A stretch of DNA of 28,551 bases, from positions 1 through 28,551 of the forward strand of contig JAGVVX010000033.1 of NCBI GenBank assembly GCA_018304565.1, written 5' to 3'. Position numbers and translations under genes: made by a program. This DNA comes from Candidatus Aenigmatarchaeota archaeon (GTDB taxonomy: Archaea > Aenigmatarchaeota > Aenigmatarchaeia > GW2011-AR5). Of this stretch, positions 13,512 to 21,287 are shown piece by piece (the stretch's first letter is position 1; each line of letters begins with the position of its first letter). The notes beneath the pieces were generated by a model. It saw only the letters and a program-made list of their open reading frames with translations, searched no databases and was not told the origin of the DNA.

Positions 13512-14411
13512 CTAAACAACGTCTTTCCAGAAATCAACTGATTCTTTCAGGTCGCGAATGACATTGTTGTCGTGCGGCAAGCGTTCCCTGAAAGAAGGCT
13601 CCATGTAGAGAGTCATTTCTCTCGCGCCTGAACTGTCTATTGCCTCAAGGACTTTATCCGGTGCTATAATTCCATCCTTGTTGAACTCAGATGTGAATGG
13701 CTTTCCTGAGGAAACATTTCCTCTTATCCTCTGCTTCAGCTGCAAAACAGGCGCTTCCCTGCCGAAAGCCCTTATCCATTCATAAGGATCGCCGTCTTTT
13801 GGATTCCCTGAATGGGCATTGCCTTGGTCCGTATCCAGGCAAAGCAGAATAGGAATAGCGGGATCTTTTCTCTTGAAAACATCTAAAATTCTTCTTGTTT
13901 CTGTTATTGTTTCTGCAAGCTCGCGGGGTATGGACATATGTTCGAATGTCAGACAATCAAGACCTGCCTTTTTCGAGTACTCTGCCCATTTTAGCCAGTT
14001 ATCAATTATTCTGTTGAAAATTAAATCCTTCCTTTTTTCAAAGTCATTAACACTATATATTCCAAGCCTGCTTCCAGTGCTTACTGCTCCTATGTCTGCG
14101 GATATCTCACTGAATCTCTGGAGCCACCACAGCCAGTAATCGCTTATTTCTTTGTCAGGATGGCCCGAATACATCCAGCGCTGGCTCGTGAACGTATGAA
14201 GAATCTCTATGCCAAATTCATTGCAGCTTTCATTTATGCGACCTACCTGTTCATCTATGACTTCTTCCGGGAAATTTGGTTGTAACAAATCAGAGCAGAA
14301 TTGGGCGTGCTTCAAGCCTAATTCCTCTGAAAGCAGCCTGGCCCAATCATCAGGCTGAGGCCATCTATTTACGGCAAAGCCCAGGTGAACGCCGAAATTT
14401 ATTTTAGCCAT
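13512..14411 (-). CDS. Sugar phosphate isomerase/epimerase, xylose-isomerase-like TIM barrel, 299 aa
   Basis: The length and pattern fit the AP-endonuclease-2/xylose-isomerase-like barrel. It has a hydrophobic first strand (INFGVHLGFAV) and metal-ligand candidates E157 (LTFEHMS), D193 and H200 (LCLDTDQGNAH), Q224 (VLQLKQR) and E271 (LYMEPSF) at the ends of successive strands. Members isomerise or epimerise ketoses, tetrulose phosphates or inosose using a divalent metal. The substrate cannot be read from sequence. It is divergent from a zinc polyol dehydrogenase 69 bp away, suggesting that the two act on the same polyol or ketose. Confidence 0.8.
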   Translation of the reverse strand: MAKINFGVHLGFAVNRWPQPDDWARLLSEELGLKHAQFCSDLLQPNFPEEVIDEQVGRINESCNEFGIEILHTFTSQRWMYSGHPDKEISDYWLWWLQRFSEISADIGAVSTGSRLGIYSVNDFEKRKDLIFNRIIDNWLKWAEYSKKAGLDCLTFEHMSIPRELAETITETRRILDVFKRKDPAIPILLCLDTDQGNAHSGNPKDGDPYEWIRAFGREAPVLQLKQRIRGNVSSGKPFTSEFNKDGIIAPDKVLEAIDSSGAREMTLYMEPSFRERLPHDNNVIRDLKESVDFWKDVV

Positions 14412-14451
14412 TTGTCAATCACTATAAACGTCTATATGAAAGCCTTCAGCT

Positions 14452-14459
14452 TTTTAAGA
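14452..14459 (+). promoter_or_regulatory. TATA-like box of the first zinc dehydrogenase gene
   Basis: TTTTTAAG lies 22-29 bp upstream of the ATG at 14481. It argues against the longer reading frame that begins at 14385 inside the divergent gene. Confidence 0.5.
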
Positions 14460-14480
14460 GTTGTTTGTTTCTATAAAACA

Positions 14481-15518
14481 ATGAAAGCAGCACTTCTCGA
14501 AGCCCCAAAGATAATCAAAGTAAAAGATATTGATACGCCTAAAGTCACGGAAGGCACCATTCTTTTGCGCGTCAAGGCATGCGGCATATGCGGCTCTGAC
14601 CTGAAGTTTTTCAATTATGGCGACCGCGTGAAAGAGTTTCCTGCAATATTAGGCCACGAGATTGCAGGTGAGGTTGCTGAGGTCGGAAAAGGCGTTGACA
14701 ATTTCAAAGTTGGCGACCGGCTGGCTTTGGGAAACGAAATCCCGTGCAAAAACTGCTATGCGTGCAGAAAGGGCCTGGAAAATGTCTGCGAGAACGTATT
14801 GTCTGTTGGTACCACAGTCCCTGGAGGCCTGAGCGAATACATGCTCCTTACAGAAGAAATGATACAAAGGGGGCCAATAAATGAAATTCCTGATCATCTC
14901 TCGTTTGATGAAGCTGCTCTTTCTGAACCATTAGGTTGCGTTGTAAATGGTTTGGAGTTTGCAAAAATGGAAGAAGGTAAAACAGTACTTGTTATAGGAA
15001 CGGGTCCAATAGGCTGCATGGCTATTAATCTTGCACAACTTTTTGGAGCGGCAAAAGTTGTTGTGACAGATAAAAATGAAAAAAGATTGAAAATGGCTCG
15101 TGTTTTTGATGCCGATGAATATGTTTATGCTGAAAAAGATTTTCTTGAAGAAGCCCTACATCTTACAAGTGGCAAAGGATATGATGTTGTCATGTCAGCG
15201 TGCAGCGATACAACTGCACACCAACAGGCGATACAAGCAACAGCGAAAGGAGGATTCGTGAATCTGTTTGGCGGTGTTGCAAAAGGCCTTCCTGATGCTG
15301 TTTCTTTCCCTAGCAATTTTATGCATTACAGAGAAATTTCTGTTGGAGGCTCATTTTCAATGACTAGTAAGCATCACAAAAAGGCACTGGAATACTTGGC
15401 AAGCGGAAAGATAAGGACAAAGCATTTGATAACGCACAAATTCAAACTTGATGAAATAGAGAAAGCTTTTCACGCTGTTCAAAATCAGGAAGGTCTCAAG
15501 GTAATAATAAATCCTTAA
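14481..15518 (+). CDS. Zinc-dependent medium-chain polyol/threonine-type dehydrogenase, 345 aa
   Basis: Starting at the ATG 14481 the protein has C37 (GICGSD), H59-E60 (GHEIAGEV) and E149 for the catalytic zinc, and C89, C92, C95, C103 (CKNCYACRKG...C) for the structural zinc. The NAD(P)-binding motif is VIGTGPIGCMA at about 171-181, followed by D197 (VVTDKNE), which favours NAD. This is the sorbitol/threonine dehydrogenase branch of MDR enzymes, which oxidise a secondary alcohol to a ketone or the reverse. It is 25 bp upstream of the SIS-domain gene and divergent from the isomerase. From about codon 135 on, third positions become more AT-rich than in the first part. Confidence 0.88.
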   Translation: MKAALLEAPKIIKVKDIDTPKVTEGTILLRVKACGICGSDLKFFNYGDRVKEFPAILGHEIAGEVAEVGKGVDNFKVGDRLALGNEIPCKNCYACRKGLENVCENVLSVGTTVPGGLSEYMLLTEEMIQRGPINEIPDHLSFDEAALSEPLGCVVNGLEFAKMEEGKTVLVIGTGPIGCMAINLAQLFGAAKVVVTDKNEKRLKMARVFDADEYVYAEKDFLEEALHLTSGKGYDVVMSACSDTTAHQQAIQATAKGGFVNLFGGVAKGLPDAVSFPSNFMHYREISVGGSFSMTSKHHKKALEYLASGKIRTKHLITHKFKLDEIEKAFHAVQNQEGLKVIINP

Positions 15519-15543
15519 ATATGCTGGATAGAAGCTGGATAAA

Positions 15544-16116
15544 ATGGGCGAAAACGAAGAAATGCCATCGGTTGCCGAAGAACAGGGGCAAGACTATAGC
15601 GAGATAGTGAATGTAGTAATCAGCGAGTCAGATTTTCATTCTCTTAGAAATGCAATAAACCAGGAGATAGGAGAAGTCCTTGGGCGTGTGGACGGAAAAG
15701 AGGTCGAAAGGCTTGTTGACGAGATTCTAAATGCTGAAAAGGTATTTTTCGTCGCCGTCGGCCGCGTGTTCCTGTCCCTGCAGTGCTTTGCCAAAAGACT
15801 GGCACATTTAGGCATAGAATCTCATGTTGTTGGTTCTGTAAATGAGAAAGCTATAACAGACAAGGACTTGCTTATTGCTGCAAGCGGTTCAGGCGAAAGC
15901 ATTATGCCGGTCGAAATAGCAAAAAAAGCGAGAAAATTCAATGCGCGCATAGGATTAATCACGTCTGCCCGTGAATCTACAAACGCTGCATATATTTGGA
16001 GATATTATAGCTATGGTTATACAAAACGAAAGGGCGCTATCAAAAGAAGAACTCTGGAAATATCACGCCAACTTGGAATGAATTATAAATATCTGTGTGG
16101 GAAATCTCCAAAATGA
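15544..16116 (+). pseudogene. SIS-domain hexulose-phosphate-isomerase-like gene, frameshifted with internal deletion
   Basis: Residues 57-145 match SIS sugar isomerases of the 6-phospho-3-hexuloisomerase type: NAEKVFFVAVGR, RLAHLGIESHVVG, ITDKDLLIAASGSGES, IAKKARKFNARIGLIT. After residue about 148 the frame turns into unrelated sequence. In the +1 frame it reads LHIFGDIIAMVIQ..SKEELWKYHANLE and stops at 16079-16081, which is the expected C-terminus of this family. About 27 residues, including the GTxFE catalytic segment, are missing at the junction, and the active-site Ser of GRSG is Val here. I infer a deletion of about 80 bp that shifted the frame. The ancestral stop lies 1 bp before the convergent neighbour, whereas the present frame overlaps it by 34 bp. 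Confidence 0.78.
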
Positions 16117-17219
16117 AGCAAAGTAGGTTCAAAAATTTCTCTTTTCAGTAGCTTATGCCTGTCTTTTGGATCCACAGTCCACATTTTTTCTTTCCATTCT
16201 CTAAGCCTGTCTGAATGTGCAAAAGCTGTATATATTTTATCTGTAATCATTATTGTTCCTCTCGTAGAATCGTCATCTAATGCTATTGGTTTTCCTTTGC
16301 TGTCTTTTGCATCTGGCAAGTCAAGTACCGGCATAGGAATGTCTGTTCTATCTTTATATGTTTCTGTAAATTGACCAAGGTATCTGACAAATTCTTCATG
16401 AGTAATTCCAAGATGATCAAGCCTTGTTGCTAGAAATCCGTGATCATAATTTGGTCTAGGATTGCCAAAAGTATGTCTTTGTCCACGAATATCAGAAGTT
16501 CTCCAGGCATTTCTTTCTAAAATTAACTGCGGCGCTGCGACATCCCATTCCTTCCAGTTGCCGTTACCGACTGTGCCGCTGAAAGCTGTATAAGGGTATT
16601 TGAAATGTGCAGCGCCAAAGGAACCAGGACCGCCGCCTTCAACTACTTCTGCCTTCAATCCAGTTTTCCAGGCCAGCCATTCTAAAAATATATCAAGCTT
16701 CGGATTCCATGCTTCTGTGCGATGCACTGAGTAAATAAAATCTGCAGGTTCAGCAGGCTTTTGTGGCACGCCATCAATTTCATAAATTGGTTCGTGCCAT
16801 CTTGTTGCAATTGACAATGCTCTTGTTTCAGGTGCATAAGCTATGGCACCAACTGGTTCATTATTTATCATAACTGCGCCTAAAGTACCGCATGATTCAT
16901 AGAGCCCATTAACATAACCGCCTGTACCATCAACAGGATCCCAAACAGAATAAGTCTTTTGTTTTATTGTTTCATCTCTATCTTTCAGGCTTTCTTCACC
17001 GTACGATGGAATTCCAAGCAGTTTATCTGAAACATAAGTAAACAAAAAGTTCATATGGGTGTCTGCTTCTGTTACATAAGCTTTTGGGTCTTGCCCTTCA
17101 ACATCAAATCTAGCAGCATAACCATGATCTGTGAATCTGCGTTCTACTAAAACTCTATTTTCAGCTATAACTAAAGGTTTCATTTTCAGCAAGAAATCCA
17201 AAACTTGGTCTGGTTGCAT
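16083..17219 (-). CDS. Inositol-monophosphatase-family phosphatase, 378 aa
   Basis: The Mg-dependent IMPase motifs are complete: TEADT at about 50-54, GEES at about 74-77, WDPVDGTGGYVNG at about 93-105 and EWDVAAPQ at about 224-231. Family members remove phosphate from inositol phosphate, fructose bisphosphate, PAP or related compounds. It is over 100 residues longer than a typical IMPase, owing to insertions and a C-terminal extension ending ILHF-like (FEPTLLHFGDFPHRYL). The ATG at 17219 is chosen because TTTATAAAG lies about 24-32 bp upstream of it; the in-frame start at 17258 is upstream of that box. It converges on the broken isomerase gene. Confidence 0.85.
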   Translation of the reverse strand: MQPDQVLDFLLKMKPLVIAENRVLVERRFTDHGYAARFDVEGQDPKAYVTEADTHMNFLFTYVSDKLLGIPSYGEESLKDRDETIKQKTYSVWDPVDGTGGYVNGLYESCGTLGAVMINNEPVGAIAYAPETRALSIATRWHEPIYEIDGVPQKPAEPADFIYSVHRTEAWNPKLDIFLEWLAWKTGLKAEVVEGGGPGSFGAAHFKYPYTAFSGTVGNGNWKEWDVAAPQLILERNAWRTSDIRGQRHTFGNPRPNYDHGFLATRLDHLGITHEEFVRYLGQFTETYKDRTDIPMPVLDLPDAKDSKGKPIALDDDSTRGTIMITDKIYTAFAHSDRLREWKEKMWTVDPKDRHKLLKREIFEPTLLHFGDFPHRYL

Positions 17220-17308
17220 TATCAAACAGAATGCAATAGTCTTTATAAATTTGCTCAAAAACGGTTTTTGTGATGTGCTAGAATTACAAATAATTTACAA
17301 ATTTCAGC

Positions 17309-17316
17309 GTTTAAAT
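17309..17316 (+). promoter_or_regulatory. TATA-like box of the GT2 gene
   Basis: GTTTAAAT lies 23-30 bp before the ATG at 17339, implying a leaderless transcript divergent from the IMPase gene. Confidence 0.45.
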
Positions 17317-17338
17317 CCATTCTGTAATTAAGCTTACT

Positions 17339-18022
17339 ATGCTTTCAATAATAGTCCCGTGCTACAATGAAGAACGAAACCTGCCGTTTCTGCTGGAGAG
17401 GTTCGAGAAAGTATTGCAAGGCATGGACGCGGAGCTGATTCTTGTCAATAATGGCTCGACAGACAACTCGCAGCAAGTGCTCGAGAAGATAGCCAAAGAG
17501 TATAGCTTCGTAAGGATCGCAATAGTAGCGAAGAATATTGGTTACGGCTATGGTATAATGACAGGTCTTAAGGCAGCAAAAGGCGGTGTTCTGGCATGGA
17601 CACATGCCGATATGCAATGTGATCCTGAAGATATTGCAAAGGCTTACGATGTTTACAAGAAATCAGATGAAAAAACTTTAGTCAAGGGCAACAGACAAGG
17701 AAGATTCTCTTTGCTGACAAAAAGTTTCCATGTTGTTACTGCAATACTTTTCTTCAGGCGTTTTGATGACATAAACGGCCAGCCAAAAATGTTTCCTAGG
17801 AGCCTTTTAGATGAGATGAAGAACCCGCCTACTGGTTTTCAGTTGGATTTCTATGTGCAATACACAGCAAAGAAAAAAGGCTACAGGGTTTTGAGCATAC
17901 CTGTTAAGTTCGGTGTGAGAAAATTCGGCTATTCGAAATGGGCAACGGGCATGAAATCAAGGATTAAGAACGTTGCCAGGTTCCTAGGTTACATGCTGAA
18001 ATTGAGGTTTATTGGTGGATAA
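17339..18022 (+). CDS. GT2-family glycosyltransferase, polyprenyl-phosphate-sugar synthase type, 227 aa
   Basis: The GT-A nucleotide-binding start LSIIVPCYNEERNLP, the NNGSTDNS motif (37-44) and the metal-binding HADMQCDPED (89-98) match dolichol-phosphate-mannose-synthase-like GT2 enzymes, which move a sugar from a nucleotide donor to polyprenyl phosphate at the cytoplasmic face. Length fits the soluble core; there is no C-terminal membrane domain. The KNIGYGYGIMTGLKAA stretch also fits this subgroup. Downstream is a tail-to-tail LigT gene; nearby are a small-DMT pair and a GT-C-like protein, the other parts expected for sugar export on a lipid carrier. Acceptor and sugar are inferred. Confidence 0.85.
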   Translation: MLSIIVPCYNEERNLPFLLERFEKVLQGMDAELILVNNGSTDNSQQVLEKIAKEYSFVRIAIVAKNIGYGYGIMTGLKAAKGGVLAWTHADMQCDPEDIAKAYDVYKKSDEKTLVKGNRQGRFSLLTKSFHVVTAILFFRRFDDINGQPKMFPRSLLDEMKNPPTGFQLDFYVQYTAKKKGYRVLSIPVKFGVRKFGYSKWATGMKSRIKNVARFLGYMLKLRFIGG

Positions 18023-18562
18023 TTAACCGGTCAATTCGAATCTAGCTAATTCGGGCCAAACTTTGTCTCTTTCGTTATTGGCAACGCAATAGAAACCGGT
18101 TGCTCTGAAACCTCTTTGTGGCATTTGTACACTTTCGACAATTTTTTGTTTTTTTGCGGGATCAAAATTACCATAGATAAGACTTAGATGAGGAAGGTAA
18201 GTTTGAGAATTTGGAGAGAAATGTGGGTCAATGTCTGGAATCATGTTACTTACTGTTTCATAGGCAACCATTAGACCATTAGATTTTTTTGCACGCAGAA
18301 ATACAGATCTGAAAAATTCATCAAAGGTTCCTATTGCACCTAATTCTACATTAATTGGTGATATGTCTCTTGCCAATCCTTCAGCTAAATAGAGAAACTT
18401 TTCCACATCTCCAACAAATCCGCCTACTAATGTTACATGCGGCCGAATTTGAGGCGACTTATACTCTTTGCTCAGCCTGTTTGTTATTGCTGCAAGCCTT
18501 TGATAATCTTTTCCTTCGGGCATAAGCCATATAGAGTAAGAGAACTCCTTTCTTTCAGGCAT
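18023..18562 (-). CDS. LigT-like 2H phosphoesterase, 179 aa
   Basis: The two HxT/S signatures of the 2H superfamily are visible: H42-V-T44 (RPHVTLVGG) and H125-L-S127 (YLPHLSLIYG). These enzymes open 2',3'-cyclic phosphates or act on related RNA ends; in archaea LigT relatives are linked to RNA 2',3' cyclic phosphate metabolism. Length is standard. In a genome full of spliced tRNAs, whose splicing endonuclease leaves 2',3'-cyclic phosphates, such an enzyme could serve RNA end processing, though that link is inference. It is convergent with the GT2 gene (abutting) and divergent from the nucleotidyltransferase gene. Confidence 0.85.
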   Translation of the reverse strand: MPERKEFSYSIWLMPEGKDYQRLAAITNRLSKEYKSPQIRPHVTLVGGFVGDVEKFLYLAEGLARDISPINVELGAIGTFDEFFRSVFLRAKKSNGLMVAYETVSNMIPDIDPHFSPNSQTYLPHLSLIYGNFDPAKKQKIVESVQMPQRGFRATGFYCVANNERDKVWPELARFELTG

Positions 18563-18582
18563 AAATTTGACATAACTTTAGT

Positions 18583-18590
18583 CTTTAAAA
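18583..18590 (+). promoter_or_regulatory. TATA-like box of the tandem nucleotidyltransferase gene
   Basis: TTTAAAAA lies 24-31 bp before the ATG at 18614 and inside the upstream extension of the reading frame, so the start is at 18614. Confidence 0.5.
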
Positions 18591-18613
18591 AGATAGGTCT
18601 TTTTCAGTCCTAT

Positions 18614-20158
18614 ATGAAAATAATTGTTCCGATGGCAGGACCTGATGCAAGCTTTGTTGATGAGTTTGGAAAGATAAAGCCGCTGACGGAGATAGACGGC
18701 AGAGTAATGATTGAGCATATTGCATCAATGTTTCCTCAGGACAGCAATATGGTTTTCTTGTGCAGGAAGCAGGATTTGCAGAAAGGTCTGGATAAAGCAT
18801 TGGAAAAGACCGGCAAGAAATCCATGACGATAGTGCCAATAGAAAGGCCGACAAAAGATATTATAGACACGCTTTCTTTTGCCGATGAGTTTGTGCACGA
18901 TGATGAAGAAATAGTCATAGTGCATGCCGATTCATACCAGAAATTTGATTTTAACGATTTCATTTCCTATGCAAGAAATTATGACGGCGTGCTGACTGTT
19001 TTTAGCGGCTTCAATCCCGCTGATCCCAATACGGCGAATTTCGGCAGGATCGGGGTTACAGGCGACCGTGTTATCGGCGTCTTCGAGAAGCAAAAGGTAC
19101 AGCCTAGCCAGGTTACGGCAGCAGGATGCTATTATTTCTCATCCTGGGCGATGTTCAAAAAGTATGTCAGGGAGATGATGCGGAAAAATTACAGCGTTAA
19201 TGGCAAGTTCTTTGACAGCCCCGTGTACAATGAGATGATCGCTGACGGAAAAAAAGTAGTGCCTTACGCTGTGAAGTGGTTTGTAAGCTTCGGCGAGCCG
19301 TGGAATGTTAAGGAATACATTTTCTGGTCGGAATACTTTAACTATATTTCTAGTTACACGGATAAAAGAAAAGAACATGATTTGATAAACTTAGTTCCAT
19401 CTGCGGGCAGAGGCAAGCGCTTTGCAGATTTGGGTTACATGACGCCCAAGCCTTTGATAAAAGTGCTTGGCAAAGAAATGATTCTGGCGTGCGCAGATGC
19501 ATTGCCAAAGGCCGGAAAAAATATATTCGTCATCTTGAAAGAACAGGCTGATTCTTATGCGCTGGACAAAGTTCTAAAGAAGAATATTGCTAATTGCGAG
19601 GTTGTTGTTATAGACCAAATAACTGATGGGATGGCTAGAACTTGCCTGATGGCTGAGCACCTGCTGGATAAAGGCAAGCAACTGGTCATTTCTTCGTGCG
19701 ACTACAGCTTCGTATACGACGATGAGAAGCTGCAGAAAGTTATTGCCGAAGAGCAGCCTGATGCCATGATATGGACATTCAGAGAGTATCCAGATGCTAG
19801 GCTTGCGCCTAATGCTTACGGTTATGTTGTCGTTGAGGATGGAAGAATAACAAAAATATCAGAAAAGGTTCCTGTCAGCGACCAGCCACATAAGGATCAT
19901 ATAGTGCAAGGAACCTTCTGGTTCAAGAACGCGGAACTGTTTTTGTGGGCAGCAAAGGAAATGATCAGCAAGGGCGTCACAATAAACGGAGAATACTACG
20001 TGGCTACAGCTATCAATGAGCTGATTGCAAACGGCAAGAAAGTAGTGCCTTTTGAACTAGAAAAATATATTTGCTGGGGCACGCCGCTGGATTTATGGAC
20101 ATTCGAGTTCTGGGAAAACTATTTCTCGCAGCTGGATTCTCATCCTTATAAGAAATAG
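18614..20158 (+). CDS. Tandem sugar-phosphate nucleotidyltransferase, two GT-A-like domains, 514 aa
   Basis: The C-terminal half (about 257-505) is a normal nucleotidyltransferase: VPSAGRGKRF, then PKPLIKVLGKEMI, D363 in SSCDYSF, and the C-terminal GEYYVATAIN and WGTPLDLW. The N-terminal half (1-240) repeats the layout (IIVPMAGPDASF, IKPLTEIDGRVMI, VHADSY, VNGKFFDSPVYN, SFGEPW) but lacks the GxGxR nucleotide loop, so it is probably inactive or specialised. Such enzymes load a sugar or alditol phosphate onto a nucleotide. A zinc dehydrogenase follows after 67 bp. The combination recalls TarI/TarJ-type CDP-alditol synthesis, but this is analogy and the substrate is unknown. Start chosen by the TATA-like box. 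Confidence 0.85.
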   Translation: MKIIVPMAGPDASFVDEFGKIKPLTEIDGRVMIEHIASMFPQDSNMVFLCRKQDLQKGLDKALEKTGKKSMTIVPIERPTKDIIDTLSFADEFVHDDEEIVIVHADSYQKFDFNDFISYARNYDGVLTVFSGFNPADPNTANFGRIGVTGDRVIGVFEKQKVQPSQVTAAGCYYFSSWAMFKKYVREMMRKNYSVNGKFFDSPVYNEMIADGKKVVPYAVKWFVSFGEPWNVKEYIFWSEYFNYISSYTDKRKEHDLINLVPSAGRGKRFADLGYMTPKPLIKVLGKEMILACADALPKAGKNIFVILKEQADSYALDKVLKKNIANCEVVVIDQITDGMARTCLMAEHLLDKGKQLVISSCDYSFVYDDEKLQKVIAEEQPDAMIWTFREYPDARLAPNAYGYVVVEDGRITKISEKVPVSDQPHKDHIVQGTFWFKNAELFLWAAKEMISKGVTINGEYYVATAINELIANGKKVVPFELEKYICWGTPLDLWTFEFWENYFSQLDSHPYKK

Positions 20159-20194
20159 TTCTGGGAATAGTAGGAAAGGTTCATACTTCTTGCC

Positions 20195-20202
20195 TTTAAA
20201 AA
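20195..20202 (+). promoter_or_regulatory. TATA-like box of the second zinc dehydrogenase gene
   Basis: TTTAAAAA lies 24-31 bp upstream of the ATG at 20226 and excludes the reading-frame start at 20190. Confidence 0.5.
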
Positions 20203-20225
20203 CATTTTCGCTAATTTTATTTTCT

Positions 20226-21272
20226 ATGGACGTTATGCAGGCGGCTGTGCTGGAAAGCCTGGGAAACTGGAACTACAGGAAGATGCCGATGCCTGAATGC
20301 GGCGATCATGAGGTAGTTATCCAGACTAAGAGATCGGGCATATGCAGCACAGATGTCGTCAGATCCATGAAGACCGGCTTCTACCGTTATCCTATAATAC
20401 CCGGGCACGAATTCTGCGGCGTTGTTGTTCATAAGGGCAAGAATGTCAGCACCTTTGATATAGACGATCATGTAGCTGTTTATCCGCTGATGCCTTGCAA
20501 AAAATGCAAGCCTTGCACAAAAGGCAAGCAAAATCTCTGCGACAGCTACAACTTCCTTGGTTCCAGGACACATGGCGGGTATGCGGAATACGTTTTGTGC
20601 CCGGAAGAAAACCTGATCAGGATACAGAAAGGCATATCTTCTGAGCATGCGGCAATGACAGAACCAGCTTCTGTCGCTTTGCATGGCATAAAGGTAGCAG
20701 AACTGGATGCTCAATGCGAAACGGCTGTGATAATGGGTTTAGGCCCCATAGGCCTCATGACAGTCCAGTGGGCAAAGATCTTCGGCATAAAAACCGTTAT
20801 CGGCGTGGACAGGAATGAGCACAGGTTCAGGATTGCAAAGGAAATAGGAACGAACCATGTTATAGACACAAGAGACTCAGAAGCATCAGTAACAATAAAC
20901 GATCTGACGAACAAAGATGGCGCCGACATAATTTTTGAGTGCTCCGGTTCTGATGAACTGCAGACACAAAGCATACTTTCTGCTGCAAAAGGAGGGAAAA
21001 TAGTAATTCTCGGGAACCCTGCAAAAAATCTGGCCATTGACAAGGATGCATATTCGCGCATATTGAGAAGAGAGATAACAATAACAGGTTCGTGGAGTTC
21101 GATGATAGGGCAGAAGAACGAATGGGAAGAATCGCTCAGGGCCATGAAAGAGGGGAAAATAGACCCAATACCTGTGATAACACATAGTTTTCATCTTAGC
21201 GAGGCCAAGCAGGTTATGGAAGATATGCATTTCAAGAAGTTTGAATTCTCAAAGGTCCATTTCTACTTTTAA
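20226..21272 (+). CDS. Zinc-dependent medium-chain alditol-type dehydrogenase, 348 aa
   Basis: Catalytic zinc ligands are C40 (GICSTD), H61-E62 (GHEFCGVV) and E146 (TEPAS); the structural zinc site is C91, C94, C97, C105 (CKKCKPCTKG...C). The dinucleotide motif is MGLGPIGLMTV. These are the marks of sorbitol, galactitol-phosphate or TarJ-like MDR dehydrogenases, interconverting a ketose (phosphate) and its alditol. It is only distantly similar to the dehydrogenase at 14481, so the window has two separate polyol enzymes. It directly follows the tandem nucleotidyltransferase and precedes a membrane glycosyltransferase by 15 bp, so it probably helps make the activated donor. Confidence 0.87.
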   Translation: MDVMQAAVLESLGNWNYRKMPMPECGDHEVVIQTKRSGICSTDVVRSMKTGFYRYPIIPGHEFCGVVVHKGKNVSTFDIDDHVAVYPLMPCKKCKPCTKGKQNLCDSYNFLGSRTHGGYAEYVLCPEENLIRIQKGISSEHAAMTEPASVALHGIKVAELDAQCETAVIMGLGPIGLMTVQWAKIFGIKTVIGVDRNEHRFRIAKEIGTNHVIDTRDSEASVTINDLTNKDGADIIFECSGSDELQTQSILSAAKGGKIVILGNPAKNLAIDKDAYSRILRREITITGSWSSMIGQKNEWEESLRAMKEGKIDPIPVITHSFHLSEAKQVMEDMHFKKFEFSKVHFYF

Positions 21273-21287
21273 TTCAGCGGTGCCTTG

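Noticed and set aside
20217..21230. Several antisense frames of 73-165 codons across the second zinc dehydrogenase
   Set aside because: The sense frame has full zinc-site and Rossmann motifs; the antisense products are low-complexity or Cys-rich shadows.
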